DNA from: JAAEQG01 sp023133475
Lineage (GTDB): Bacteria > Planctomycetota > Phycisphaerae > UBA1845
DNA: 15,123 nucleotides
Direction of reading: 5' to 3'
NCBI GenBank assembly: GCA_030631415.1
Contig: DAOVLE010000121.1
Coordinates: forward strand, 1-15,123
Shown piece after piece: positions 1 to 6,522 of the stretch. Below the pieces are notes generated by a model that worked only from the letters and a program-made list of their open reading frames with translations, was not told the DNA's origin and did no database searches. How positions within the stretch are numbered: the first letter of the stretch is position 1; each line of letters starts with the position of its first letter. The position numbers were made by a program, and so were the translations under genes.

Positions 1-74
1 CAGGGCTTTAGCCCTTTGGGAACACGAATCGCGTCAGGATTCGCGTCCCCCACCGCTAAAGCGATGGGCCACCC
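1..74. repeat. Dispersed palindromic repeat, family C (copy 1, cut by window edge)
   Basis: The right arm at 39-74 reads ATTCGCGTCCCCCACCGC and continues through GCTAAAGC to GGGCCACCC. The same arm occurs at 4141-4177 and 14847-14882. The left half (GGGCTTTAGCCC, then ACACGAAT) is a diverged partner arm. I see no coding potential here. Confidence 0.75.
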
Positions 75-106
75 GCCCGCAACCCCAAAGGGCACGAGAA
101 AACATC

Positions 107-219
107 CGCAGATTACACAGATTGCGCAGATTGATAGAGGAACAGGTATGCTTAAACCTATCCTTGTTATTTCCCAGGCACTTTCTCGCAAATCTGCGTA
201 ATCTGCGTAATCTGCGGAT
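107..219. repeat. Inverted repeat built of 9-nt CAGATTACG-type units
   Basis: Positions 107-136 hold three units of about 9 nt (CCGCAGATT, ACACAGATT, GCGCAGATT). Positions 187-216 hold the complementary units (AAATCTGCG, TAATCTGCG, TAATCTGCGG). The spacer is about 50 nt, so either strand could form a long hairpin. Short open frames across it (arginine/leucine-rich) are artefacts of the 9-nt period. Related single units recur near 15003 and 15075. Confidence 0.8.
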
Positions 220-263
220 CTGAGTCCAGAGCGCAAGTGAAGGGTCAACCGCCCAACAAGGAT

Positions 264-385
264 GTAGGGCGGGTTCCACCCGCCTTCTTCAATCGAACAG
301 TGGGTGGAGCTTTGCGGAGCGGAGTGCAACCCACCGTGCCGGTTGGTGGGTTCCACCTGCCTGCGGCAGGTTCCACCCACCCTAC
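264..385. repeat. GTAGGGCGGG repeat, family F (long variant)
   Basis: It opens with GTAGGGCGGGTTCCACCC at 264 and closes with the inverted end CACCCTAC at 385. In between are TGGGTGGAGC and further GGTGGGTTCCACC arms. Each arm is itself a small hairpin. Other copies lie at 8400-8456, 8662-8717 and 11348-11374. The remaining 386-479 up to the next gene shows no clear promoter to my eye. Confidence 0.75.
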
Positions 386-479
386 TATTTGCACCACAAG
401 ACCACCTACCATACGATCAAACGTCAGCCGCAACTTGATACACAACCGAGGCCCCCCCACCATGTAGAGTAACAAACGT

Positions 480-2006
480 ATGAACACCACTCCCCAGCCT
501 GCTACCAGCCGCTTTACCCGTGCGGACCTGTTCTTGCTCATTGCGGCAGGGCTGATCATGGTCGGGTTTCGGCTGCACGCTTACCCTGCTCCGCTGGAAA
601 GCGATGAGTGCAACTATGCCTACTTCGCCGGGCGCATGTTGCAAGGCGATCGGCTTTACGTTGACCTTTGGGACCATCAGCCGCCGGGGATATTTGCAGC
701 TCTGATGTTGGCTACCGCCGTCTTCGGCGACGCTGCCGCAGTCTATCGAACGTTGGCTTTGATAGCAGCATTGCTGACGATGCTGGGCCTGTTCGATGTT
801 GCCCGGCGGTGGTTTGGCCGACCGGCAGGGTGGACGGCGGCGTTGCTGTTTGCCATCGCCTCCAGCGATCCGGGCGTCGGTGGGGAAGGATGCAACCGCG
901 AGATATACATGAACGCCCTGGTGGTGGCGGCCTTTTGGCTGTTGGCCTGTGGCGAAACGCTGAAGCTGCGTAGAGTATTCCTGGCTGGACTGTTGCTCGG
1001 GCTGGCTTCGACCATCAAGACGGTGGTGGCGGTGCAGTGGTTGGCGCTCGTGCCTGCCGTGGTGCTGCTCTCGGCTCCGGGCAGTGCTGAAAACCGCGGG
1101 CGGCACGTGAAATCCATCGCCGCATTTGCAGCCGGGCCGGTGGGTGTGTGGTTGGCTATGTGGCTCTACTTTGCAATCGACGGGCGGTCCGGCGAGTTCC
1201 TCGACGCGACCTTTGCATACAACCTGGTCTACAGCAAAACCGCTCAAGGCTGGGGCTCACGGCTGATCGCGTTTTTCAGCCACGAAAAGGTTTTCCGCAC
1301 GGCGTCTGCGTTGTGGTTGGCGGGAGTGTTGGGCCTGGTCGCATTGCCGTGGAGACGCAACTGGCGCAGGTCCCTGGTTCTGGTAGTTTTGGTGGTTGGC
1401 TGCTTCTTGGCGGTTTGTCTGCCGGGCAAGTTTTGGCCTCACTACTACCTGTTGATGATGCCGCCGGTCGTGTTGTTGGCGGCAGGCCTGATCCACCGGG
1501 TCGAGACGTATGGCCGCCGATTGTCGTTTGTGGTGGCGGGGGCCATCGTGGTGTCTCTTCTTTTGACAGAGGTTCCGGGTTACTTGCTGGTTTCGCCCGA
1601 GCGGATCGCGCTTGGCCGTTATGGGTCTCGGATGAGTTGGGTCCGCGACCAGGCCCACCGTGTGGCGGAGGTCACCGATCCGCAGGACAGCATCTACGTG
1701 TATAGTGCCGACGCGGGGTTTTACTATTACTCCAGCCGACGGTGTGCTACCCGCTTCACCATGTACACTGCCTTGATCTCGGAGGGTCCGTCAACCGCGG
1801 CGCGGCGGCGTTTGTTGTTGGAGGACCTGGCTCAGGACAAGCCCCGGCTGATACTGCTCACCGCCAAGCCGCCGTTTGCGGAACTCCACCAGTTTTTCAT
1901 CGACCATAGGTACGTTTCGGTCGGCTTGACCGGGCGGATGGAGGTTTTGTGTGATATTGAGCGACGGGTGGCATGGCCAAGCGTCTCCGACGATAGGCTG
2001 CCATAA
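480..2006 (+). CDS. Membrane glycosyltransferase, GT39/ArnT-like (GT-C fold)
   Basis: A 508-residue polytopic membrane protein predicted to transfer a sugar from a polyprenyl-phosphate donor to a cell-envelope acceptor outside the cytoplasmic membrane. The first membrane helix (about 16-34) is followed by an outer loop with S-D-E at 41-43 and DLWDHQPPG at 62-70. This acidic loop plus the HQPPG motif is typical of the ArnT/PMT-related superfamily, where the first-loop Asp is catalytic. Roughly ten more hydrophobic segments follow, with FWPHYY near the last ones and a soluble C-terminal domain from about 375. Length is normal for the family. The start has only a weak Shine-Dalgarno. The last 13 residues (496-508, RVAWPSVSDDRLP) and the stop are encoded by a dispersed repeat starting at 1966, so the native C-terminus may have been lost. 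Acceptor and sugar cannot be read from sequence. Confidence 0.85.
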   Translation: MNTTPQPATSRFTRADLFLLIAAGLIMVGFRLHAYPAPLESDECNYAYFAGRMLQGDRLYVDLWDHQPPGIFAALMLATAVFGDAAAVYRTLALIAALLTMLGLFDVARRWFGRPAGWTAALLFAIASSDPGVGGEGCNREIYMNALVVAAFWLLACGETLKLRRVFLAGLLLGLASTIKTVVAVQWLALVPAVVLLSAPGSAENRGRHVKSIAAFAAGPVGVWLAMWLYFAIDGRSGEFLDATFAYNLVYSKTAQGWGSRLIAFFSHEKVFRTASALWLAGVLGLVALPWRRNWRRSLVLVVLVVGCFLAVCLPGKFWPHYYLLMMPPVVLLAAGLIHRVETYGRRLSFVVAGAIVVSLLLTEVPGYLLVSPERIALGRYGSRMSWVRDQAHRVAEVTDPQDSIYVYSADAGFYYYSSRRCATRFTMYTALISEGPSTAARRRLLLEDLAQDKPRLILLTAKPPFAELHQFFIDHRYVSVGLTGRMEVLCDIERRVAWPSVSDDRLP

Positions 2007-2236
2007 GGTGATCCTGTTTCACAAACGGAGACATAAGCTGTGGCGTAAGATGGAGCTTGGCCATGTGCACGCCACCGTACCGCCGGCTTCCAGCCGGCAG
2101 GATGCCGGCGGTACAACAGGCCGGCCATATGCACGCTGCGCGAAAGCGTGCGGCGTAGAACATGGTCAAGAACCACCGCGAAAGGTCATCGGGCAAATCG
2201 TAACGTTATCGAGGGTGGTCCTTGACCATGCCACCC
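1966..2236 (+). mobile_element. MITE-like element, family D (copy 1, 271 bp)
   Basis: The ends are a terminal inverted repeat, GGGTGGCATGGCCAAG at 1966-1981 and CTTGACCATGCCACCC at 2221-2236 (one mismatch). Internally, CATGGCCAAG (1972-1981) pairs with CTTGGCCATG (2056-2065), and CATGGTCAAG (2161-2170) pairs with CTTGACCATG (2221-2230). A small central hairpin GCACGCT/AGCGTGC starts at 2131. An inverted copy lies at 3813-4019, with about 9 mismatches over 207 bp in my hand alignment. This copy carries a 64-bp extra block. It encodes no transposase, so it would need help in trans if it moves. Confidence 0.8.
2072..2135. repeat. 64-bp palindromic block nested in family D copy 1
   Basis: This block is absent from the other family D copy. 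Its core is an inverted repeat, GTACCGCCGGC at 2077-2087 and GCCGGCGGTAC at 2104-2114, with an inner GCCGGC pair. It is flanked by near-identical 13-mers, GGCCATGTGCACG (2059-2071) and GGCCATATGCACG (2123-2135), which could be a target-site duplication or a slippage product. Confidence 0.7.
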
Positions 2237-2249
2237 GCCACCCGCCGCC

Positions 2250-2298
2250 GTAACACATTGCACCGCAAAATGTTACATATTCCCCGGCAAAACTTGCC
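2250..2298. promoter_or_regulatory. Two operator-like palindromes
   Basis: Palindrome 1 (2250-2276) has outer arms GTAACA/TGTTAC and inner arms TTGC/GCAA in a symmetric arrangement. Palindrome 2 (2286-2298) is GGCAA-AAC-TTGCC. Both lie 40-90 bp upstream of a good sigma-70-type promoter. They could be binding sites for a dimeric regulator. They could equally be hairpins belonging to the repeat-rich background. Confidence 0.4.
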
Positions 2299-2339
2299 AC
2301 ACATTTGCCGCCCAGCCTATTTTCCGGTATACACATGGT

Positions 2340-2368
2340 TTGTTTTCTGCTACAATTGGGTGTATAAA
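2340..2368 (+). promoter_or_regulatory. Sigma-70-type promoter candidate for a small RNA
   Basis: TTGTTT at 2340-2345 and TATAAA at 2363-2368 have a 17-bp spacer. An alternative -10 (TACAAT) lies at 2351. The predicted start of transcription is near 2375. Confidence 0.5.
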
Positions 2369-2374
2369 GTTCCC

Positions 2375-2481
2375 GTCAAGTGCATGGCGGCTTTAAGTGA
2401 CATAGTGTTGACGATTACCGTCCGATCCCCCTTCGGACGGTTTCCCCAAGGCCCGGTCTACCCCGCCGGGCCTCTTTTTTA
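2375..2481 (+). ncRNA. Candidate small RNA of about 105 nt
   Basis: It runs from a predicted promoter to a strong intrinsic terminator. The transcript would contain a 9-bp hairpin (ACCGTCCGA 2417-2425 with TCGGACGGT 2433-2441, 7-nt loop), directly followed by the terminator hairpin. An ATG at 2384 opens a frame that runs through both hairpins and past the terminator, so coding is unlikely. It does not resemble 4.5S/SRP RNA, tmRNA, RNase P RNA or 6S RNA. The end, at the terminator, is better supported than the start. Alternatively the hairpins terminate the upstream glycosyltransferase transcript. Confidence 0.4.
2449..2480 (+). terminator. Intrinsic terminator
   Basis: An 8-bp stem, AGGCCCGG (2449-2456) with CCGGGCCT (2466-2473) and a 9-nt loop, is followed by six T at 2475-2480. 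Confidence 0.85.
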
Positions 2482-2494
2482 TATTACTGAATTG

Positions 2495-2523
2495 GCCGCT
2501 CCCTTACGGTCGCGGTACTGATT
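2495..2523. repeat. Family E repeat (CTCCCTTACGGTCGCGGTAC), left of the SpoIID gene
   Basis: The same unit, inverted, occurs at 3790-3811 and several times at 5312-5427. Here it ends 7 bp before the stop codon of the minus-strand SpoIID-like gene. Confidence 0.75.
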
Positions 2524-2530
2524 TAGACAA

Positions 2531-3781
2531 TCAATACGCGCGGGTCAGGTGCGACTGGGGATAGTAGAAGCGAAGAATCTGGGCGGCGGTTCGTCCCTGC
2601 CGCGCCTGCCCCTCCATCCCCCACTGGCATAACCCCATCCCGTGACCGAAGCCTTTGCCGTCCTCGAATAGCACCGCATCGTCGGCGACGCGAATGCGGC
2701 AGTTCGTGCTGCGCATAACGCGCGAGCCGACCGCCAGGCGGAAGTTTTCGCCGGGCAACTCGAAAGACCGCCCGGTGTCCCCGATCAGGCGAATCCGCAG
2801 CGCCCGGCCACCGGCAGATTTCCGCACCACACATACATCCACAAACCTGCCCAACTCCGCAGCCTGGGGGTATCGCCGGGCAACCCGCGAGCTCAATTCC
2901 TCGAGCGAAATGGACCGCTGCTTCCAACGATAAGCTTCGCCCTTGGCGATCCGGCAATAGTCGCATCGCACGTCGCCCGCCAGTGGTGGAATGTTGTGCC
3001 GCCCTTTTCCGTCCGCCACGCTTTGGGTCACCCCACCGCAGGCGGACGAAAAGTAAGTGCAGAAAATGCGCTCGCCCTCCGGCGAGGCCCAGGTGCAAAC
3101 CAGGCCCCGAGTGTAATCAATCGCTGCCCAGGCCTTGTGATAGACTGCGGTGTCGGATACCCCTTGGTAAACCTGGGAGCTTTCGGTGGCAACCACGTCG
3201 TAGTCCTTATGCCGGTTTATGCTCATCTCGTAGAGGGCATAGGTGCGGGCGGCGATGGCCTGAGCCCGAAAAGCCTCCCGGTGGAAGCCCGGATAGATTT
3301 CCCCGGGAAGCACGCCGGCGGTGTACGTCTCCACGTCCACCAGGTTAATGACCTTCACGGTCCCGTGTTCCTGGGCCAGCAAACGCAAAGACCCGCCAAA
3401 CCGCCGCAATAGCGACCAACCAGTCGAAGTCTGCTCGGAAACCACAATCGTCCCACTCTGCTCGGGAACGATCTTGACCCACGTGCTTTCCAGCGGATCA
3501 TCACCCAGCACCACACCGCCGTCGCTTGAGACGATCACCCAGGGCAGGTTGGTGCCTCGTCGGAGTGGTTCACCACGGTGGTTGTAGACGGTGTAGCCCC
3601 CCCATACGCCCACGCGCACGTCGGATTGCGAAACCGCCAGCAAGACACGAATATCCCGAACAGACCGTTCGCCAGTGGTGGGAGCCACCCCTACAGGCAG
3701 CGACGGGCCGGGGCATCCCCCGCTCGCCAACGCAACAACCACCAGAACGCAAACCCCAACCGATCTTGTATTACTAACCAC
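2531..3781 (-). CDS. SpoIID/LytB-domain protein, probable peptidoglycan lytic transglycosylase
   Basis: A 416-residue exported protein. The N-terminus has a hydrophobic signal and a GGC near residue 23 that may be a non-canonical lipobox. The SpoIID/LytB domain spans about 140-410. It has the family signature GVLPGEIYPGFHREAFRAQA (157-176), in which Glu161 aligns with the catalytic Glu of SpoIID, then AIAARTYA, and a C-terminal GHGMGLCQWG motif (380-389) followed by ILRFYYP. SpoIID enzymes cleave glycan strands stripped of stem peptides. Four cysteines (241, 248, 273, 276) may hold a metal or disulfides, as cysteines near this position bind zinc in clostridial SpoIID. No sporulation genes are present, so a general cell-wall role is inferred. 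The start is GTG with a weak Shine-Dalgarno, and repeats abut both ends of the gene. Confidence 0.88.
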   Translation of the reverse strand: MVSNTRSVGVCVLVVVALASGGCPGPSLPVGVAPTTGERSVRDIRVLLAVSQSDVRVGVWGGYTVYNHRGEPLRRGTNLPWVIVSSDGGVVLGDDPLESTWVKIVPEQSGTIVVSEQTSTGWSLLRRFGGSLRLLAQEHGTVKVINLVDVETYTAGVLPGEIYPGFHREAFRAQAIAARTYALYEMSINRHKDYDVVATESSQVYQGVSDTAVYHKAWAAIDYTRGLVCTWASPEGERIFCTYFSSACGGVTQSVADGKGRHNIPPLAGDVRCDYCRIAKGEAYRWKQRSISLEELSSRVARRYPQAAELGRFVDVCVVRKSAGGRALRIRLIGDTGRSFELPGENFRLAVGSRVMRSTNCRIRVADDAVLFEDGKGFGHGMGLCQWGMEGQARQGRTAAQILRFYYPQSHLTRAY

Positions 3782-3789
3782 GAGAATCC

Positions 3790-3811
3790 AATCAGTGCCG
3801 CGACCGTAAGG
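3790..3811. repeat. Family E repeat, right of the SpoIID gene
   Basis: AATCAGTGCCGCGACCGTAA is inverted relative to 2495-2523. It starts 8 bp beyond the SpoIID start codon, so the gene's upstream region is repeat DNA. The unit breaks off where family D copy 2 begins (3813). Confidence 0.7.
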
Positions 3812-3812
3812 C

Positions 3813-4019
3813 GGGTGGCATGGTCAAGGGCCACCCTCGATAACGTTACGCTTTGCCCGATGACCTTTCGAGGTGGTTCTTGACCATGTTCTGCGCCGTA
3901 CGCTTTCGCGCAGCGTGTACATGGCCAAGCTCCATCTTACGCCACAGCCTATGTCTACGTTTGTGAAACAGGGTCACCTTATGGCAGCCTATCGTCGGAG
4001 ACGCTTGGCCATGCCACCC
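3813..4019 (-). mobile_element. MITE-like element, family D (copy 2, 207 bp)
   Basis: It is inverted relative to 1966-2236, with the same terminal inverted repeats (GGGTGGCATGGTCAAG at 3813, and CTTGGCCATGCCACCC ending at 4019). It lacks the 64-bp nested block and so probably represents the basic form. Together the two copies flank the SpoIID-like gene. Confidence 0.8.
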
Positions 4020-4052
4020 AACGCGCCAAGCTTTCTGCGGAGTGAGAAATGC

Positions 4053-4177
4053 GGATTAACAGCCCTTTGGGATTCGAATCAGTCCCCCACAACTCTTGCC
4101 TCGTTGCCTGTTGCCGCCTGGGAAGCAAATTTACGCGGAAATTCGCGTCCCCCCACCGCTAAAGCGATGGGCCACCC
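4053..4177. repeat. Family C repeat (copy 2), interrupted
   Basis: The left part (AACAGCCCTTTGGG, then TTCGAAT) and the right arm (4141-4177, ATTCGCGTCC to GGGCCACCC) are separated by about 65 bp. That spacer includes a GGCAAC-type tandem repeat read on the minus strand (4097-4119). The element ends 17 bp from the stop of the TPR-alphaCTD gene. Confidence 0.65.
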
Positions 4178-4193
4178 GTCTCTTGCCTCCGGC

Positions 4194-5171
4194 TTAGTGC
4201 TGCCCGCGTAGGGCAAGGCCAATCTCTTCCAGACGCCGCCTGATCTCCACCAGAGAGGTTTGCCCGAAGTTCTTGATAGCCAGCAGCTCGGCTTTGGTGC
4301 AGGCAGCCAACTCCCCCACGGTGCCAAGCCCCAGACGTTGCAGGCACTTTCGCGCGCGAACGGACAACCCCAGTTCGCTCACCTGACGCTGTAATACCGT
4401 GGGGTCTCCCGTGGTGATTGCCTTGGACACCGGGGGCGACGCCAACAGACCTGTCTTTACCTCACCGGGAACCGGCTCAAGACGCACGCCCGCCTGGTCC
4501 AGCACCGCCTTTATCTCGTTCAAAGAGGTCTCGCCAAAGTTCTTGTAAGCCAGAAGCTGGTGCTCGCTGGTGGCCATCAAGTCCCCCACCGTCCGGATGT
4601 TCATTTGCTTTAGACAGTTGCGACTACGCACGCTGAGTTCGTAGTCGCTGATGGGCGTATCCAACACCGCGTCGCGTTTCTCACGTATACGCTCCTGGTC
4701 TTCGTCATAGAACATGGTGAGCGAGGCTTCCATATCCTTTCTGAACAACCGGGCCCGAGTATGATTGGGATGCTGATCAAGAATGCAATTCGTGCACTCG
4801 ACAGCCTCCTCATATCGCCCATGATCCTCATACAAAATCGCCAGATTCATCAGAGCGTTGACGTGGGCCGGCGAACCGGAGGTGCATTGCTCGTAAAGAT
4901 CGAGTGCCCGATCGTCCTCGCCGAGCAAATCGCAAACGTAAGCCAGACGGAATAACGCCTCCGTTTGCTCCGGCTCCAGCGCTAGCACCTGCTCGTAGAG
5001 TTCCACGCACCGGCTCCATTCGTGCTGGAGTTCAGCCAGGTATCCCTGCAGGTAGAGCAACTCAGCCGTTTCCCCTTTCCCCGGGGTCGCCAGGGCTTGC
5101 AGTTCTCGTTCTGCCTCTTCCAACCGCTTGTTTTGCAGTAACTCTTCAATTTTCTCAAAGTCATTGAACAT
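4194..5171 (-). CDS. TPR protein with two RNA polymerase alpha-CTD-like domains
   Basis: A 325-residue soluble protein. The N-terminal part (about 1-165) is helical TPR, with typical spacing such as ALFRLAYVCDLLGEDDRALDLY and ALMNLAILYEDHGRYEEAVE. Two copies of the RpoA C-terminal (helix-hairpin-helix) domain follow, at about 175-232 and 265-322. Copy 1 has VRSRNCLK at 181-188 and NFGETSLNEI at 211-220. Against E. coli alpha this keeps R265, N268, C269, N294, G296, S299 and E302, with K298 replaced by Thr. Copy 2 has VRARKCL and NFGQTSLVEI, keeping R265, C269, N294, G296, S299 and E302, with N268 replaced by Lys and K298 by Thr. There is no alpha assembly domain, so this is not RpoA. DNA or activator binding near promoters is inferred, with the TPR as partner-binding part. 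The start at 5171 is chosen because the TPR begins there; the longer frame to 5279 has no domain. Confidence 0.85.
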   Translation of the reverse strand: MFNDFEKIEELLQNKRLEEAERELQALATPGKGETAELLYLQGYLAELQHEWSRCVELYEQVLALEPEQTEALFRLAYVCDLLGEDDRALDLYEQCTSGSPAHVNALMNLAILYEDHGRYEEAVECTNCILDQHPNHTRARLFRKDMEASLTMFYDEDQERIREKRDAVLDTPISDYELSVRSRNCLKQMNIRTVGDLMATSEHQLLAYKNFGETSLNEIKAVLDQAGVRLEPVPGEVKTGLLASPPVSKAITTGDPTVLQRQVSELGLSVRARKCLQRLGLGTVGELAACTKAELLAIKNFGQTSLVEIRRRLEEIGLALRGQH

Positions 5172-5251
5172 AGGGTGCCATCTCGTGAACAACCATCCGA
5201 GCACAAGCCTTCGGTGCCCTCCCTCCCGAAGGCGAGACCAAACCAAGAGTA

Positions 5252-5279
5252 AGTTTAGCCCATTGCGCAGGTGATGCAA
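5252..5279 (-). promoter_or_regulatory. Promoter candidate for the TPR-alphaCTD gene
   Basis: On the minus strand, TTGCAT (5279-5274) and TAAACT (5257-5252) are separated by 16 bp. This would give a leader of about 70 nt before the ATG at 5171. The longer reading frame would start inside the promoter, which supports the shorter start. Confidence 0.45.
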
Positions 5280-5311
5280 GTCGCCCGATTTTGCCCCCCG
5301 GTTTTTATCTG

Positions 5312-5427
5312 ATCAGTGCCGCGACCGTTATTTGAACAGTACCGCGACCGTAAGGGAGCGGCCCTACTTGGGTTGGTCGCTCCCTTACGGTCACGGTACC
5401 GATTTTCGGCACGGTCGCGGTACTGAT
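5312..5427. repeat. Nested inverted repeat of family E units (cruciform-type)
   Basis: The inner arms are 5339-5360 and 5378-5399 (22 bp, one mismatch, 17-nt loop). The outer arms are ATCAGTGCCGCGACCGT (5312-5328) and ACGGTCGCGGTACTGAT (5411-5427), with one mismatch. It lies between the divergent promoters of the TPR-alphaCTD gene and the first PEP-CTERM gene. I see no gene in 5172-5716. Confidence 0.85.
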
Positions 5428-5471
5428 TTTTGGCGGTAGCTGAAGGCCACGCTGAGATATAAGAAAAGGGG

Positions 5472-5500
5472 TTGATTTGCTGTTCCGCCTCTGGTAGTAT
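5472..5500 (+). promoter_or_regulatory. Promoter candidate for the first PEP-CTERM gene
   Basis: TTGATT (5472-5477), a 17-bp spacer, and TAGTAT (5495-5500). The transcript would start near 5507 and carry a leader of about 210 nt before the GTG at 5717. In that leader I see purine-rich Shine-Dalgarno-like runs but no terminator or known riboswitch. Confidence 0.5.
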
Positions 5501-5716
5501 GGTGGCTTGTGTAACATGAGGTGGTTTCTTGCTTAGCAACGGAGAGGAGGAATCGGGTTTAAGGGGTGAGAACAACGCAGGAGGGTGAAGGCGGCCTTAT
5601 CCGGGCAGCTTTCCAAACTTCCTTTGTTCTCCGATCGAGGGAGAGAGTTTCGTCTGGTTTGGGATCGAACAGAAGAAATTGTGCATCCCTCTTGGGGAGC
5701 AAAGGAGGTGGTTTCG

Positions 5717-6406
5717 GTGAGAAGAAATTATTTGGGGATTGCAACCCTGGCAGTGGTGTTTCTCTGCACAGGGGCATTGGCAGACACGGTAAGTTACTCC
5801 GGTAGCATTGTTTTCAGCAGCGATCTTGAGCCGGACAAGACTGTTACCTTGCCGTCGTTTGACACGAGCGGTGGTGACATTTTGCAGAGTGTTCTGGTAG
5901 AGTTTTTCCACTCGGGTTCGGCCGACCTCGCGGCGGATAACGACGACGAGTTCCAAGGTGGTACGGCCAACGCCAGGATTATCCGGACCTTCATCGCCCA
6001 TAATGTTCCGGGCTGGGGGTTCGACGTGGTGGGCACCAACACCGAGCAAAGCGATCCCGTCAGTTTGACGGCGGACGATGGGGACGGTGACCAGTTCGAC
6101 CCCACTGCTCCTGACGGGCACTCGTTTGATACGTTGAACTTTACCGATTTGGCTGCCGGCGCCGCGTTCCCCACGCTCAGCGCGTACGAAACTTCCGGCA
6201 CGGGCACGGTGGTTTTCCCAATCACTCCGGACGTCATGGTGAACGACTTGCAGTGGGTAGTCAATCCAGATGCTTGGCAGCTCGAAGTCGAGAACCCATT
6301 CTTCGAGGTGGAGGTGCAAGTCACCTATACCTACATTCCCGAGCCGGGGATGTTGTCTCTCATGGCGCTGGGTGGTCTTGGGTTGCTGCGTCGTCGTTCT
6401 CGTTAG
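5717..6406 (+). CDS. PEP-CTERM surface protein, choice-of-anchor E-like
   Basis: A 229-residue exported protein probably sorted to the envelope by an exosortase, none of which is encoded here. The start is GTG at 5717 because AAGGAGGT lies 8 bp upstream and a clean signal peptide follows immediately (RRNY, a hydrophobic stretch to about 20, cleavage near ALA-D at 20-23). The reading frame extends to 5585, but the extra 44 residues are not signal-like. The body is beta-rich, acidic and cysteine-poor, with aspartate-rich stretches (DDGDGD at 120-125) that might bind calcium. It resembles the choice-of-anchor E family in its early LPSFDTSGGDIL. The C-terminus is a textbook sorting tail: PEP at 208-210, a hydrophobic segment to about 224, then RRRSR. 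Its function beyond the cell surface is unknown. Confidence 0.82.
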   Translation: MRRNYLGIATLAVVFLCTGALADTVSYSGSIVFSSDLEPDKTVTLPSFDTSGGDILQSVLVEFFHSGSADLAADNDDEFQGGTANARIIRTFIAHNVPGWGFDVVGTNTEQSDPVSLTADDGDGDQFDPTAPDGHSFDTLNFTDLAAGAAFPTLSAYETSGTGTVVFPITPDVMVNDLQWVVNPDAWQLEVENPFFEVEVQVTYTYIPEPGMLSLMALGGLGLLRRRSR

Positions 6407-6432
6407 AGAATCGACATTTTAGTAATTTCATT

Positions 6433-6472
6433 AACAGGGTCCCGTTCCCGACCGGGGGCGGCCCTGTTTTTT
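6433..6472 (+). terminator. Intrinsic terminator after the PEP-CTERM gene
   Basis: The outer stem is AACAGGG (6433-6439) with CCCTGTT (6462-6468) and the inner stem is CCCG with CGGG. The T run is 6467-6472. It separates the two plus-strand surface-protein genes, which are therefore probably transcribed separately. Confidence 0.82.
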
Positions 6473-6522
6473 GCGCGGGTTTTGGCTTGTGATTTTGCAA
6501 GGGCGACTCGATAGGGGGGAAT

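Noticed and set aside
417..1247. 276-residue minus-strand frame opposite the glycosyltransferase gene
   Set aside because: It is an antisense shadow of a clear membrane-protein gene, with His/Gln/Arg-rich composition and no domain.
1966..4019. True insertion sequence or transposon with its own transposase
   Set aside because: The only gene inside is SpoIID-like. There is no transposase or integrase frame, so at most it is a non-autonomous or passive unit.
5172..5279. Longer start for the TPR-alphaCTD protein
   Set aside because: The extra 36 residues have no domain, and the frame would begin inside the likely promoter.
5585..5716. 44-residue N-terminal extension of the first PEP-CTERM protein
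   Set aside because: It is not signal-like. An ideal Shine-Dalgarno and signal peptide begin at the GTG at 5717, and the AGGAGG before 5585 touches the start with no spacing.
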